Shown here piece by piece: positions 1 to 10,969 of a stretch of 64,000 bases of DNA. The position numbers and the translations under genes are program-made. How positions within the stretch are numbered: the first letter of the stretch is position 1; the number at the start of each line of letters is the position of its first letter. Location of the stretch: the NCBI GenBank assembly GCA_028023455.1, contig JAQFVV010006199.1, positions 5,656,972 to 5,720,971 of the forward strand, given 5' to 3'. Origin of the DNA: Epiperipatus broadwayi (Eukaryota; Onychophora; Udeonychophora; Euonychophora; Peripatidae). The notes under the pieces are model-generated. The model was not told the origin of the DNA. It did not search any database and saw only the letters and a list, made by a program, of their open reading frames with translations.

Positions 1-1035
1 TAATTATTTAATGAGAAAACTCTTTATTTAGAATAGTAGCCAATCAGAGTTAACTGCCTCAGGCTATGAGAAGTAAAACTGTCATGCTATTGCATTTAAA
101 AGAATTATTTTCACTCTAAATCCAATATAGAGACAAAGCAAAACAGTTTACATAAACAGGTATAAGAAATCAATGTATAGCCCACTTTTCAATTTTCTTT
201 GTTATAATATTTTTAATGGATGTTTAGATGGAAATATTAATGTGTGAAGTTATCTCTTTATCTAGAATAGTAGCTAATCAAGGTCAACTGAAATAAAGCA
301 CATTAAATATATGAGTGTGTTAAAAACAAACATATTCAGTAATAACCATAAATTTTCATTGTCTATACTAAAGTTTGGTACCAAATAACATGGGGAAACT
401 ATTGATTGTGTGAACAATTTTTTAAACAATATTTTGCTTTTATGTTTAAGTACAAATATATTTATATAAAAATTCTTGTAGCCTAGCATTTTGCATTAAA
501 ATTTAAATGTGGGTGAAACTTGATCAGTTTTTTAGTAATAGAATTTTCAAGTAAGCTTAAGTTGTTGTTTTTTTTAGATAGCTGACTAATTTAGGTAACA
601 ATCTAATTATTGGTTTGTAAATAACATCAAGATAATATTATTTAAAATTAAAACAAAATGAGACAACTTCAAATATCTATACCACCCACAATTAACCAGT
701 CTGATAAGCATTGACTTGAAAATTATTTTTATGGCAAGAAATGAATACTTTTGCATTGTAATAGGCTATTTAAAATTATGTTACTATCATTGATATTTAC
801 ATAAAATTAATCAAAAATAGATTTAATAAATTAAAATCACACACACATAAACACCAATAAATAAAACAGAATAAATAAATAATAAAAAGTAATATGTTTT
901 TCATTTTATTATATTACATAATCAGTTGTGTTTTAAGACAAATTAACAAAAAAAATATTGTATATTTTGTTTGTATTAAACAACTTAATAAAAAAAAATT
1001 TTAAGTTTTAAGACACATGATCAAACCAATATGAA
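1..1035. other. AT-rich DNA, no feature seen
   Basis: Low-complexity A/T-rich sequence with short CA and AAT runs near 840-890. The ORFs are short and have no recognisable motif. I see no gene, RNA or named repeat here. Confidence 0.6.
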
Positions 1036-2960
1036 AAAAAGGGATCATCAACCTCGCATGCCATGTCCAATGTAACTGCATTCTTTAATTACATCAGAGT
1101 TCATCAAAAATCAAAATCTATTGCTGTCCAGCTGGATGTTGCGGCAGCATTTGATTCAGTCCAGATAAACATCCTCCTGGATATTCTGTTGGAATGCGAC
1201 ATTCCAGCCGGGATTGTTCAGATTGTCAGCAATCTGCTCAACAACAGAGAGATTTTTCTCTCTCTTGATGGCAAGATCACACCAGGCTTCAAACCATACA
1301 AGTCGATCCCTCAAGGATCTCTGCTTAGTGCCCTTTTCTTCACAGCATACATCAACCCTCTTCTGACGGATATAGAAAAAAACCTCCCTGGAATATTCCT
1401 TCCCTCTCTCAATAAAAACTTCAATGTATTTCCATATATAGATGACATCATGGTTGTGCTTCCCACCATTAGACACCTTCCCCATCTCATGAACATCTTA
1501 AACAGAAATACAGTGAAACTTGGCCTACAAATAAATTTTAACAAATCTTCCATCTGGAAGATAATGTCTGGTAAACAAATTAACTCTCCCTTTTCTGCAA
1601 AACTCCAAAGATACTTAGGTTTCCCAATCTTCAAAACTCCAACTGCAATGGCAAGAGAGATTCAAGATGCAATCCTACATTCAACTGAAGCCATCACCAC
1701 TTCACTCTCTAGATTATACCTTTCATTATATGGAAAGGTTGGCCTCCTCAACATGATCATAATGCCAAAAATTTCATATTATCTTCCATTCGTAAAAATG
1801 TCTAAACAGTTTCAAAATAAAATTAACCGATTATGCACCAAACTTCTCTGGAGAGGAAGAACAGTTGCTATTAGCTTGCAAGGTATCCAATGACCACGCA
1901 GGTTCAATGGACTGTCATTCCACTCAATACAAGCAATCATTTTACAGAAAACCCACAACACTCTACATAATCTGACCCTCTCCTGCGGATGCTCCAACAT
2001 TATTAAAAAAATTACACCGACAGATCGTCCTCTGCCCTCTTCCAGTTCATGGATAGCATCCCTAATAGACCACCTACAACTCTATAACCCGATTATGCCC
2101 TTTAACCTTAACCAAAAAATCAACTTATGGGAAGCATACAATATAATCAACTATAATCAACAACCCATTAAAACCAGCCTAAAAGTAACCAACCAAAGAC
2201 TCATTACTCACTTCAAAAGATGGAGTCTGGATCCCAAATTCCTTGACTTCATCATTAAAATAAATCTTAATGCGCTTCCCACGAATTGGTTTCTCTATCA
2301 TCGAAGAGGTTTTACCAGCATTGTCCCTATATGTGGTCTGTGTGCTCATGAAGATGAAACCATAGACCATATTATACACCGGTGTCCAACACTTAAAACA
2401 CTGAAAGATATAATCATAATCAATTCCAACATAAGACCTGATATGATTTTCTCACTTGAAAATGCCATTCATAATGGATTTTTTTCAATAATAAGGCTTT
2501 CTACCTTTATCCTTTATTCCATATGGATAATGAGATGCAAAACTCTCATGGAATTACCCCCACCACAAATCATACCATTGTTTTATCAAACACTCAAAAA
2601 AATCAAGAAATGTGACCAGCTCCTTGCCTCCAATAAAGTCTTTGATGACACCTGGTCTTTAACTGCTCTGTCCTTTTCCTGATTATCAACTCCCACCTAC
2701 CCAGCATTATAGAATAGGCAATTCTAAAAGAAAATATTTATGTTTATATTAAAAATGCTAATACCATTAAACAAGTTCTTAGAATCTCTGCAATATACCT
2801 AACCACATAAGAGTATAACAATTGTGCTCTCATAACATAATCTAGCCAGATAACAAATAGAACATTATATAATCATATTATTGTACAACTTATTCATTTA
2901 TTTATCCTTTATTAGTATGTAATCACTATTTATTGTTAATAAAATTTTTGTTGAAATAAG
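1036..2960 (+). mobile_element. 5'-truncated non-LTR retrotransposon (LINE) with zf-RVT-like C-terminus
   Basis: A LINE copy that begins abruptly inside the reverse transcriptase domain, directly after an A-rich stretch, and continues through the C-terminal part of ORF2 into a roughly 270-bp AT-rich 3' UTR. There is no endonuclease or ORF1, which fits the usual 5' truncation from incomplete target-primed reverse transcription. The 3' edge is placed where the sequence turns into AT-rich simple sequence and is uncertain. The copy has one internal stop, so it is much younger than the Penelope-like and hAT remnants downstream. Confidence 0.85.
1042..2682 (+). pseudogene. LINE ORF2 fragment: reverse transcriptase plus C-terminal zinc-knuckle-like motif
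   Basis: The open frame runs from GGA at 1042 to TGA at 1891-1893 and resumes in the same frame to a stop at 2680-2682, so a single nonsense codon breaks it. Visible reverse transcriptase motifs are LDVAAAFDSV (motif A, catalytic Asp), IPQGSLLSALFF (motif B) and FPYIDDIMVV (motif C, the DD pair at 1441-1446), followed by GLQINFNKS (motif D). The C-terminal part carries CGLCAHEDETIDHIIHRC, spaced like the zf-RVT domain of some L1-like and Tx1-like LINE proteins. The element would encode RNA-templated DNA synthesis for its own insertion; this copy cannot act because the endonuclease and the start of the reverse transcriptase are missing. The sequence upstream of the first Met (STSHAMSNVTAF) still matches the reverse transcriptase family, so that Met is internal and not a real start. 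The clade (L1-like, Tx1-like or other) is not certain. Confidence 0.85.
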
Positions 2961-3314
2961 GTTACTGTTTTTTTTCTTCAAACTAATATCTTCTCTAAAT
3001 TAACACATATATTGTGTGGCAATATAGTTTAGCTATTTATCACAAAAAATTTAAGGTGCAACATATTTTTGGACCATATCTTTATAATAATAATAATAAA
3101 TCTCTTTCCATGATCAGCTTTAATTTTGAAAATACCCAAATCATCAGAAGTTAAATTGGGATAATAGAATGGATTCTTAAACCAAACAATGCATTTTTGG
3201 TCCAAAATTATAAACAATCTTCACACTGTGGACATCAAGTTATTACACAACCATGATCAAGAGCCTTATTCTCAGTATTTAGTTTGTTTATGCAAAATTT
3301 TAATTTACAAATGA
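2961..3314. other. AT-rich DNA, no feature seen
   Basis: Includes a short TAA-rich run near 3087. I see no coding motif. Confidence 0.5.
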
Positions 3315-3443
3315 TTCAAACACCCAAATAACAGATAGCATGTGGTAAATAATGCTATTCAAACACCCAAATAACAGATAGCATGTGGTAAATAATGCTA
3401 TTCAAACACCCAAATAACAGATAGCATGTGGTAAATAATGCTA
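3315..3443. repeat. 43-bp tandem repeat, three copies
   Basis: Three nearly identical head-to-tail units, each beginning TTCAAACACCCAAATAAC, start at 3315, 3358 and 3401. The spacing is exactly 43 bp and I see no differences between the units, so the triplication is recent. No coding function is suggested. Confidence 0.95.
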
Positions 3444-4587
3444 TTTAACTAAAATAAAACAAATATTTTGAGTTTATCTCTTTTGCATTCACAACTTTTT
3501 TTAGATTTTTCCTTTTATTGATGATTTACCTTAAAAATATCTCATCACTTATTACAAGATTTGACAAGCATTCTGAATTCATAATTGCATTTCTTTGCAT
3601 GTCCACGCAGTGCTTCATTCTAATGGATTTAGTAGTCAATTGTTAATAAGTGAAACACAAAGTACATGCACAACCTTCACTATTCTAAATCTTTCATTAA
3701 AAAGAGATTAACAGTGATTTTGTTTTCTTCATTAAATCTGACAAATACAGAATAATCAGTTTCAAGAATTTCAGCAACTTTTTAATTTTATTTCTTTATT
3801 TTTCGTTTTTGATGTACCTAGCTATAAATCATCTTCAATGCTTCCCCTGCCTTCATGAAATCTTACAAACAATTTAAAACATTCTTTCAACTCATAGATT
3901 CACTGCATACATGGTTTGAACTATTTCGAATGTTTTAGTAGCAATTTTGTCCAATTTAAATCAAAAATTGTTAGTGCATTTGTTCTGTTGTGTATATGAT
4001 TTTTTTAAAATTAAAAGCCTTAAATTATTATTGTCAAAAACTAACATTAAAAAATGTTTCTAATAAAGTAAATATATTGCTTGTTTAAAGTATACTATTA
4101 TTTATTCTTTATGCTAAGTATACTATTATTTATGTCAATAAATTAATGAATCTATCCATTAAATTATCAAGTTTCCATGCTATTTCTTTTTCTTTCCCAG
4201 ATAAAAATGGTTATTTTTAATTCATTCAATAATCAGAAGATGTCCTTTAAAAAGACTAATTTAATTAAAACTAAAAAAATACAAATCTAACATATAATTA
4301 AAATATTGTTTCATCACTTAGCTATTGGGCGTGTAACTAAATCACTATATAATTTTTTTTTTAAAGTTGTAGATTAGTTCATAATAATTTCGTGTTATAA
4401 TCAAATTTAAAAATAACTTTTTTTAATGTATATTACTCTTTTTGTTTTTTTTGTTTTTTAATTTTACTTCACTATGCCTTTTTAAAAGACAAAGTTTTTT
4501 TTGTTGATACTGATTAAAGAAATAAAAAACATGATATATCAATTAGCTTGTTGATTTACAAGTTTACAAGTATTTACTAAAATATTC
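3444..4587. other. AT-rich DNA, no feature seen
   Basis: A/T-rich sequence with a small duplication of TATACTATTATTTAT near 4090-4135. I see no gene or named element. Confidence 0.5.
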
Positions 4588-5270
4588 AAAATAAGAGTCA
4601 TAGATCACGTGACCCTATTCTCTTAAACTTGTAAGTTATAAACAATGATGATTGCCAATTCCTCAACAAGCTTTGTAATAAATGCTTAACTAGAGAAGTC
4701 ATCTAAAATATTTCTGTCAGGATTCCCCCCCAAACCTCTGACCATGGTTTCATGCTTTGGCACTCCTCAGAGAGGTGCTAGGGTAGGGTCAGACACTAGA
4801 TCTAAAAATACCAACCCAAAGTCAGTATTTAACTTGAGTGGAAAATCTGAAATTTTCAGACATCTTAAGAGAATAGGGGCATGTGATCTATGACTCTTAT
4901 TTTGACTATTTTTAGTCTTATGTCTTATGCAATGTTATATTGCTAAGACTCCTAATATATGGTATGGCTGAAGATCTCTCAGCCCCATATAGCTATTTGA
5001 CTTAGATAGTTGGGTGTGACATGGAGATGTCTGAAAATTTCAGATTTTCCACTCAATAAATAACTTTTAGTTAAATGCTGGCTTTGGGTTTGTATTTTTA
5101 GATCTAGTGTCTGAACCTATCCTAGCACCTCTCTGAGGAGTTCCAAAGCATGAAACCATGGTCAGGGATTTGGGTGGGGTCCTGACAGAGATATTTTAAA
5201 TGCTTTCTCTAGCTAAGCATTTATCATAAAGCTTGTTGAGGGATTGGCAATCCTCATTGTTTACTAAAAT
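4588..5270. repeat. Compound foldback (inverted repeat) element
   Basis: Two inverted pairs are visible. The short pair is 4588-4626 against 4866-4902, both carrying the TCATAGATCACGTG / CATGTGATCTATGA block. The long pair is about 4642-4862 against 5030-5268, sharing CAAAGCATGAAACCATGG, GATCTAGTGTCTGA and the CTGAGGAG block as reverse complements. The right half (about 4940-5268) lines up, diverged but in order, with the 417-bp units of the array at 38.9-40.9 kb: CCCATATA, then GTCTGAAAA, TTAGATCTAGT, CTGAGGAG and a GGG-rich block. This is therefore a single-copy relative of that foldback. I see no ORF. It is probably a non-autonomous element or hairpin-derived duplication. Confidence 0.8.
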
Positions 5271-5692
5271 ATGTTTTGTTTTTTTATTCTTTAAAATCTG
5301 TACTTATATTAATATATTTATTGTCATTTTTAAAATTAAGTTTTAATGTATGTTTTTCCAAGATTAGATATTTAAAAAATTATAAATTTTATTAAAATAA
5401 TGAAGCATGCCAATAAAAAAAAACAATGTTCTTTTTTGATAATTTTTTTCCAGATATTACAAGATGCCATGCTATAGAGAAATAAATTAACAATATTTTA
5501 ATTGTATATACTTTCAGGGATACTCAAAGAATAAATAAAGATATATTATTATGGTTGTGAAGGACTTAAATTCTAAGATAAAATATTATAAAATTGACTT
5601 AAAAAAAACATTGTTAAACAAAAATTAGATAAATGATTTGAAATTAAAAGAGTATATTCCTGAAGGTTTGTGATGATGGTATTTTAATTGTC
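5271..5692. other. AT-rich DNA, no feature seen
   Basis: A/T-rich spacer between the foldback and the SINE. I see no motif. Confidence 0.5.
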
Positions 5693-5966
5693 TTTATATA
5701 CTGGACTATTTCCATCATCTAATATAAATATTGAATATTTTTAGAAAAATTTAACTTTATTTAAGCATTCCAAATACATTCAACTGATAGTAATAGCATA
5801 CAGGTTAGTATATGGACAATGTTTTGACAGATATTATTCTCCCCTCTTTTTCAAATGTTGCTGTCTGAGCAGTGATAATCCTAGCAAGGGAATCAAACCT
5901 GGATCCTTAGATTATTGAATACTGAATTTTAAGGTAACACTCTAACCAATTAATCCATCCTGCCAA
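5693..5966 (-). mobile_element. tRNA-derived SINE
   Basis: Read on the minus strand, the element starts with a tRNA-like head. A box A-like segment (GGATTAATTGGTTAGAG, 5940-5956) is followed about 40 bp later by a box B, GGTTTGATTCCC (5888-5899). These are the internal RNA polymerase III promoter elements. A tRNA-unrelated body of about 190 bp follows and ends in TAGATGATGGAAATAGTCC. The body and tail are shared with the copies at 13.3 kb and 16.3 kb, which shows this is a dispersed family and not a lone tRNA gene. It is non-autonomous and would depend on a LINE partner I cannot identify. Confidence 0.75.
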
Positions 5967-6029
5967 AGGCTAAATTCAGTAGAAATTTTATATACTTATC
6001 TTTGAGGTTCCTCCTGATTTCTCCACTTT

Positions 6030-6990
6030 TTTTTTAAAAGCAAAGTTGATTAGGGATTTTCATACATTATGTATAGTCTCACTAGTTTGATTTATAGAGT
6101 TGTTCACCATTGTTATGTGATCAGCTCTTTAGATTTTCTTCTGTGTATATTTTCTTCTCTATCCAATATTTTTCTACTTTCCTAATTATAGTTTAAACAT
6201 ATGTTCTTAGATACATCTGTTTTTCTCTTCTAATCATCAGTTTGTGTTGTGTTTTTGCAATCACTTTTTAATGGTCTCACCAATATATGTTCACATTTAC
6301 ATGGTATTTCATGGATGCAGTTTTTGCTTTTCAGCATTTCTAGATGTTAGAATTTCTTGTAGTGTGGTATGGCTCTGGAAAGTTGTTCTGATGTTATACT
6401 GACTGCAGATTTTTTCTTAATTTGTCTTCTGTTTTGGATAGGTATTGTTTTTTATGGTTCTTATCATTGTCTATTTAAGGTTTTCTTAATAATAGCTGAT
6501 GGATAACTATTTTTCATAAGAGATTGATTTATATAGATCTTTTCTTTTTTCAAATTGCTAGCTTCTGAAAAAATGTCTTTTGCTTTGTTCTATAGTGATA
6601 GTATAACTCCATGTTTTGTGTTTCTAGTGTGATTGTATGTATATGCTATTTTCCTGTATGTATGAGTTTTCTGTAAACTGTAGTATTGATTTTGCCATGA
6701 GGAAGTCTTGTTACAAGAACATCTAAAAATGCCAATTTTTGTTCTTGTTCTGATTCTATTGTGAATTTAATTGAAGAGAATGTGTTGTTGATGTGTTTGC
6801 AAAAAGTTTGTAATAGTGTTCCACCATGCAGCCATATAACAAATTATCAACATAGAGGAGCCAAACTTTAGATGGGTATGAATTAGTCATCCTTATTCTG
6901 TGGTACCAAGTTTTTTTATATAAATATTGCTAATCAGGGTTGTAACAGAAGTTGGCAGAAAGTATTTTTAATGTGATAAATAATAGATGG
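6030..6990 (-). pseudogene. Penelope-like element remnant (reverse transcriptase C-terminus and GIY-YIG region)
   Basis: No long ORF survives, but stitching minus-strand frames shows the expected order for a Penelope-like polyprotein. LLYVDNLL lies at about 6831-6862 (the catalytic YVDD has become YVDN). It is followed by a stretch matching IKFTIESEQ, then LAFLDVLVTRLPHGKI and TVYRK.IHTGK, which is the strongly conserved block after motif C. Further down come HEIPCKCEH and a KILDREENIHRRKSKEL-like segment near 6150, typical of the GIY-YIG endonuclease end of these elements. Several frameshifts and stops separate the blocks. The catalytic Asp change and the frame loss mean it is dead. The upstream half of the reverse transcriptase is not visible. 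Confidence 0.75.
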
Positions 6991-7930
6991 TTAGCATCAT
7001 TGATATCACTCTATAAAAAAATCAAGAAAAATCAAAAAAGGCTATCATCTGTGTGATGATTTTATCAATGAAGTTGTTTGAAAAATTTAAGATAATTCAC
7101 TGATCTATATATATATTTTAAAAAAGAGAAATAAAAAGAAAGAAATCCATATGTAATGTTGTAAAAGATTTTTAAATTAAAAAAAATATTTTAAGTAGTT
7201 ATCTTTTTCTTCTTTGCAAAGATTTTATTATATATTAAAAATGTAAAATAAAATAATTTTTTATATTTAATAATTTAAATAAGTTATTATGTAGTAATAT
7301 TTTCTATTTTTATCAAATAATTTTATATGTCTGGTCAATATTGTACTTACCTTCATAAATATTCGAAATAAATTGCATGAATAATTGATAACAAAATAAT
7401 CAATTCTCACAAATATGGATTTGGAAACTTTTTTTGTAATCTTGATTTTCTAAATATTAAAAATAAATAAATAAATCAGATTCATAAAAAAAAGACCATT
7501 TAATGATAATTTGTATTTATTTCTTTACATTATAATGATTAATAAGTTAAAGTAATTTTGAAAATGTTCATTTGATGACAGCTTTTATCAGTTTAACTTC
7601 TCTGTTCTATTTAGTCTAGTATAAAATGATGGACTCAAAAGTTAAAACACTCTGAATCAATTCTGTTACTTTTGATGATTGAATATCAAATGATTTCCAA
7701 ATCAAAAACCATTCTATTATTTATATTGGTTTACCTAAATCTTAAAAACTATATATAAAAAAAACAAAGTTTAGCTTAAAATTCAAAGATATGAACTCTA
7801 TTTTTTTATTTGTTTAATTAAGAAATGTTGCCATTATAGGATTATTTTAAAGTCTTATGATCTCATCATCATTGTCAATATCATTATTGTTGTTGTTTTT
7901 GTTATTATACACATTTCATAAAACATCATG
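6991..7930. other. AT-rich DNA, no feature seen
   Basis: Low-complexity A/T-rich sequence with a short TTG/ATC run near 7865-7905. I see no gene. Confidence 0.5.
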
Positions 7931-7932
7931 TT

Positions 7933-8235
7933 ATTAGAAGGGACTTGAATTCAGATTTTCAAGCTTGTTACAGTCATGCACTCCATCTTATACAACTGAT
8001 ACATATAACCACATATATGTGAAAAAGATAAATGATCTTCAATATATATATTTCATGCTTGGTCCTGATCAGCATTTATCACATACATATGCAATCAGTG
8101 CTCAGTTTATATTAAGATAGCAAATCATCAAACTTTAATGGACAAGCTTCAATCTTCTCTAACTCTTCAGCCATCCATATTATTAAAAATCTGATGTAGA
8201 GAGCTTGAAAGTCTGAATTCAAATCCTTTCTAATT
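7933..8235. repeat. Family F element with terminal inverted repeats
   Basis: A 303-bp element bounded by an inverted pair of about 33 bp: ATTAGAAGGGACTTGAATTC at the left and its diverged complement ending AAATCCTTTCTAAT at the right. The interior contains the family hallmarks seen in other copies: TTTCATGCTTGGTCC..GATCAGCA, AGTGCTCAG, TTAAGATAGC, TTTAATGGACAAGCTTC and CTCTTCAGCCATCCA. It looks like a small non-autonomous DNA element (MITE-like). The short minus-strand ORF inside it carries no motif. Confidence 0.75.
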
Positions 8236-8439
8236 ACATTAAGTTTAGTATAGACAATGTACTTATATCTGAACAAAATCTTATGTTGTGGCATTTAGTG
8301 ACACAATCATCCCAACAAATCTTTTTTAACTATAAATATAATCCATATTATTTAGTGTTCATAATAGTTAGCAGGATTATGCCAAAACTTTTTTTTCCCT
8401 CACTATAAACATCAAATTTTCAATGTATATTATTTTAAC

Positions 8440-8990
8440 ATTTAATTATAATTTATTTCATTTATATCAGATTTCTTAAATAGAAAATAATTTTAATTAG
8501 TGGATAAGTATAAAAATTTTACAATATTTATATTATGAATTAATAATTCAACATTGCTATCAATTTTTTTAAGTAATATTATCTAACCATTCATTTTTTT
8601 TATTTCATTTTTTTAAAATTTCTATATAATTTTTAGCATTGCAACATCTGAACAAAAAAAAATAATTCAAATTTTCAATTAAAAATATTTTATTATTTAG
8701 ATATATGGCTTAGTCTTCTAATATTCACTAGTAATTTATTTCATGTATGCTAGATTTATTGAATAGAAAATAATTTTAATTAGTGCCTAAATATAAAAAT
8801 ATAATAGTATTTATATTTCCAATTAATAATTATAACATTGCTATCAAATTTTTTATATAATATTATTATATCTAATCACTTATTAAAGTTATTCATTTGC
8901 ATTTTTTAAATACATTTACTTTTTATTATTATTAGTTGTAACATTTAATTTAATTACATTTTCATAGGTTTTCTTCTGAAAAATAAAAAA
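8440..8990. repeat. Diverged 284-bp tandem duplication
   Basis: Two AT-rich copies lie head to tail. The block AGAAAATAATTTTAATTAG occurs at about 8482 and 8766, with matching context on both sides (AATTTATTTCAT, TTAATAAT, ACATTGCTATCAA). I see no coding content. Confidence 0.75.
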
Positions 8991-8992
8991 AA

Positions 8993-9247
8993 ATGCAGTA
9001 ATATATATAAAGCATGTTTTGTGGCTTCATTCATGTTAGACTTTAGTTTAAAAATTCCAATGTTTTTACTTGATCACACAAGCCCTCAACTGGGGAATCA
9101 AAACTATATAATTATAGAGGTGCTGTTTTATATAGCTTTAATTCCCCTATTGAGGGTTTGTGTGATCAAGTTGAAACATTGGAATTTTTAAACTAAAATC
9201 TTATATGAATGAACTCACAAAACATGTTTTTTATAACTACAATGCAT
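8993..9247. repeat. 255-bp hairpin element (MITE-like)
   Basis: The two halves are close reverse complements over about 115 bp per arm, with a short AT-rich loop near 9110-9130. The outer ends are ATGCAGTA / ACAATGCAT, and inner blocks include AGCATGTTTTGTGGCTTCAT, TGATCACACAAGCCCTCAA and their complements. No ORF. Probably a small inverted-repeat transposon; no clear target duplication is visible. Confidence 0.85.
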
Positions 9248-10965
9248 GAAAACATTCGTATAATCATATATATATTGCTGTAATTTTTAGTATTCAAACA
9301 AAGTATTATTTGGGGGCTTTTTGGTTATCAGTTTGATGTAAGATAGTTTATTGGCTTATTATAACTGGAGAATAATTGTGTAGAATAAATCATTTTTATC
9401 AATATAAAATTAGCAATTAAATTTATTTTCATAAAGATTCATATCAGTGCCATGAAAATTTTGTCTTTTTATTAAAGATCTTCAAAAAAAAATTTGTGTT
9501 TTTTTCACATATCAATCAATAATCAATGATTTATATCATAGTTTGCCCAATTGCAGTACTTTTTTATTTATTTATTTAAATATCCAATTTTTTTTAGATA
9601 GTTAACTATTCGCAATTATTATAAAGAACATCATAGAAATTTTCTCCCAAAATATAAATATTTTAATTATTTCATTATGATTTTTAACTCATCTATTTAT
9701 GCATAGGTTTCAAAGGCATTAGTTATGTGTTTTATAGTTGAAACTTTTTATATGCTGTCTTTTTTACTAACAAGAAGTTCACCATAAAATACTGTCTAAC
9801 TTTCAAATGGAAATATTTACTTCATATGCAAGGCATAATACTTTTAGGATATGCCATCTAAAGATTAACACCCACCCATATTGGTTACAGTAGCTGAGAT
9901 AGTGATAATTATATGCTGATAGAATTTTAAATGTATTGTTTAGCACTATTATTAAAATTACCATTAACACTGGAACTTTTTTGTTATAAGGAATTGCTAG
10001 AAAATATTATTACATTATAATAAATATATTTTATATAAATTTCTTAATCCTCCATCTTTTTTTTTTTAAAAACTTGTTTTATTTTTACTAAATTCAAACA
10101 AAATAAATAAATATTTCATTATTTTTTTATGCTATGATTATTTGATATGATTATTGGAGCTTAGTATTTGGATTTTTGAGTTATTAAAGTTATGAGGTAG
10201 GTAAATGAAAGTTTAATTGTACAGCATTTGACTCAATGCAATCAAAGCAATGTTTAAAATTAATGCTATTATAAGACTTTAGTATGAAAGTGTACTATAA
10301 AACAATAAAATCTTTGGTTTTTAAGTTTATTTCTCAAAAACAATTTATCTTTCAATTTTATATCGTATGTTTATTTTTTTAGCATTTTATTTATTACTTT
10401 CATATACACAAAATATGCAATCCAATGGATTTTTTTGGTAATGTTAGTCCATGGTACTTGAAAACAATTGTAATTTGTTCATTAGAAAGAATATTATGAG
10501 CTTTTATATATTTATATATTCTAAGATTATATAATTTCCACTTCTTTCACTCATTCTTAAAGTCACAGACTTTATATAATTTCAAAATGACTTAAAAGAA
10601 TATGAGGTGAATATCAATACAATACAATTGTAATCCACTTTGAAAGCATATATAAAACAACCATTCTTTAATCACTTTAACATTGGTCTATTTTGATTTT
10701 CTACTTAATCATTCTAACATTTTCATCCAAGCAGCAGTCTTTTTCAGAACTGAAATATATATAAATGTGCATGAATATATATCTAATCTTAATAACAATA
10801 CAACTATTAGAGTGGCAACTCATGACCAAAATTTTGGGGAGTGCTGTTTCAGAAAATTTTTACCTGTGACATATAAAAAAAAAATGTATATATAAACTTG
10901 ATAAAATCCTAAACAAATTAATTTTTTTTTACTTACTAATAACCTAAATAGTTGCAGTTCAAACA
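9248..10965. other. AT-rich DNA, no feature seen
   Basis: A/T-rich sequence without recognisable coding, RNA or repeat signatures. The short plus-strand ORF near 10683-10895 has no motif. Confidence 0.5.
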
Positions 10966-10969
10966 TGAC

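Noticed and set aside
1156-1634. Minus-strand ORFs opposite the LINE
   Set aside because: They overlap the plus-strand reverse transcriptase frame, which has clear motifs; the minus frames have none.
5888-5966. Functional tRNA gene
   Set aside because: It has box A and B-like motifs but no sound cloverleaf is apparent, and it is fused to a body repeated elsewhere in the window; it is a SINE head.
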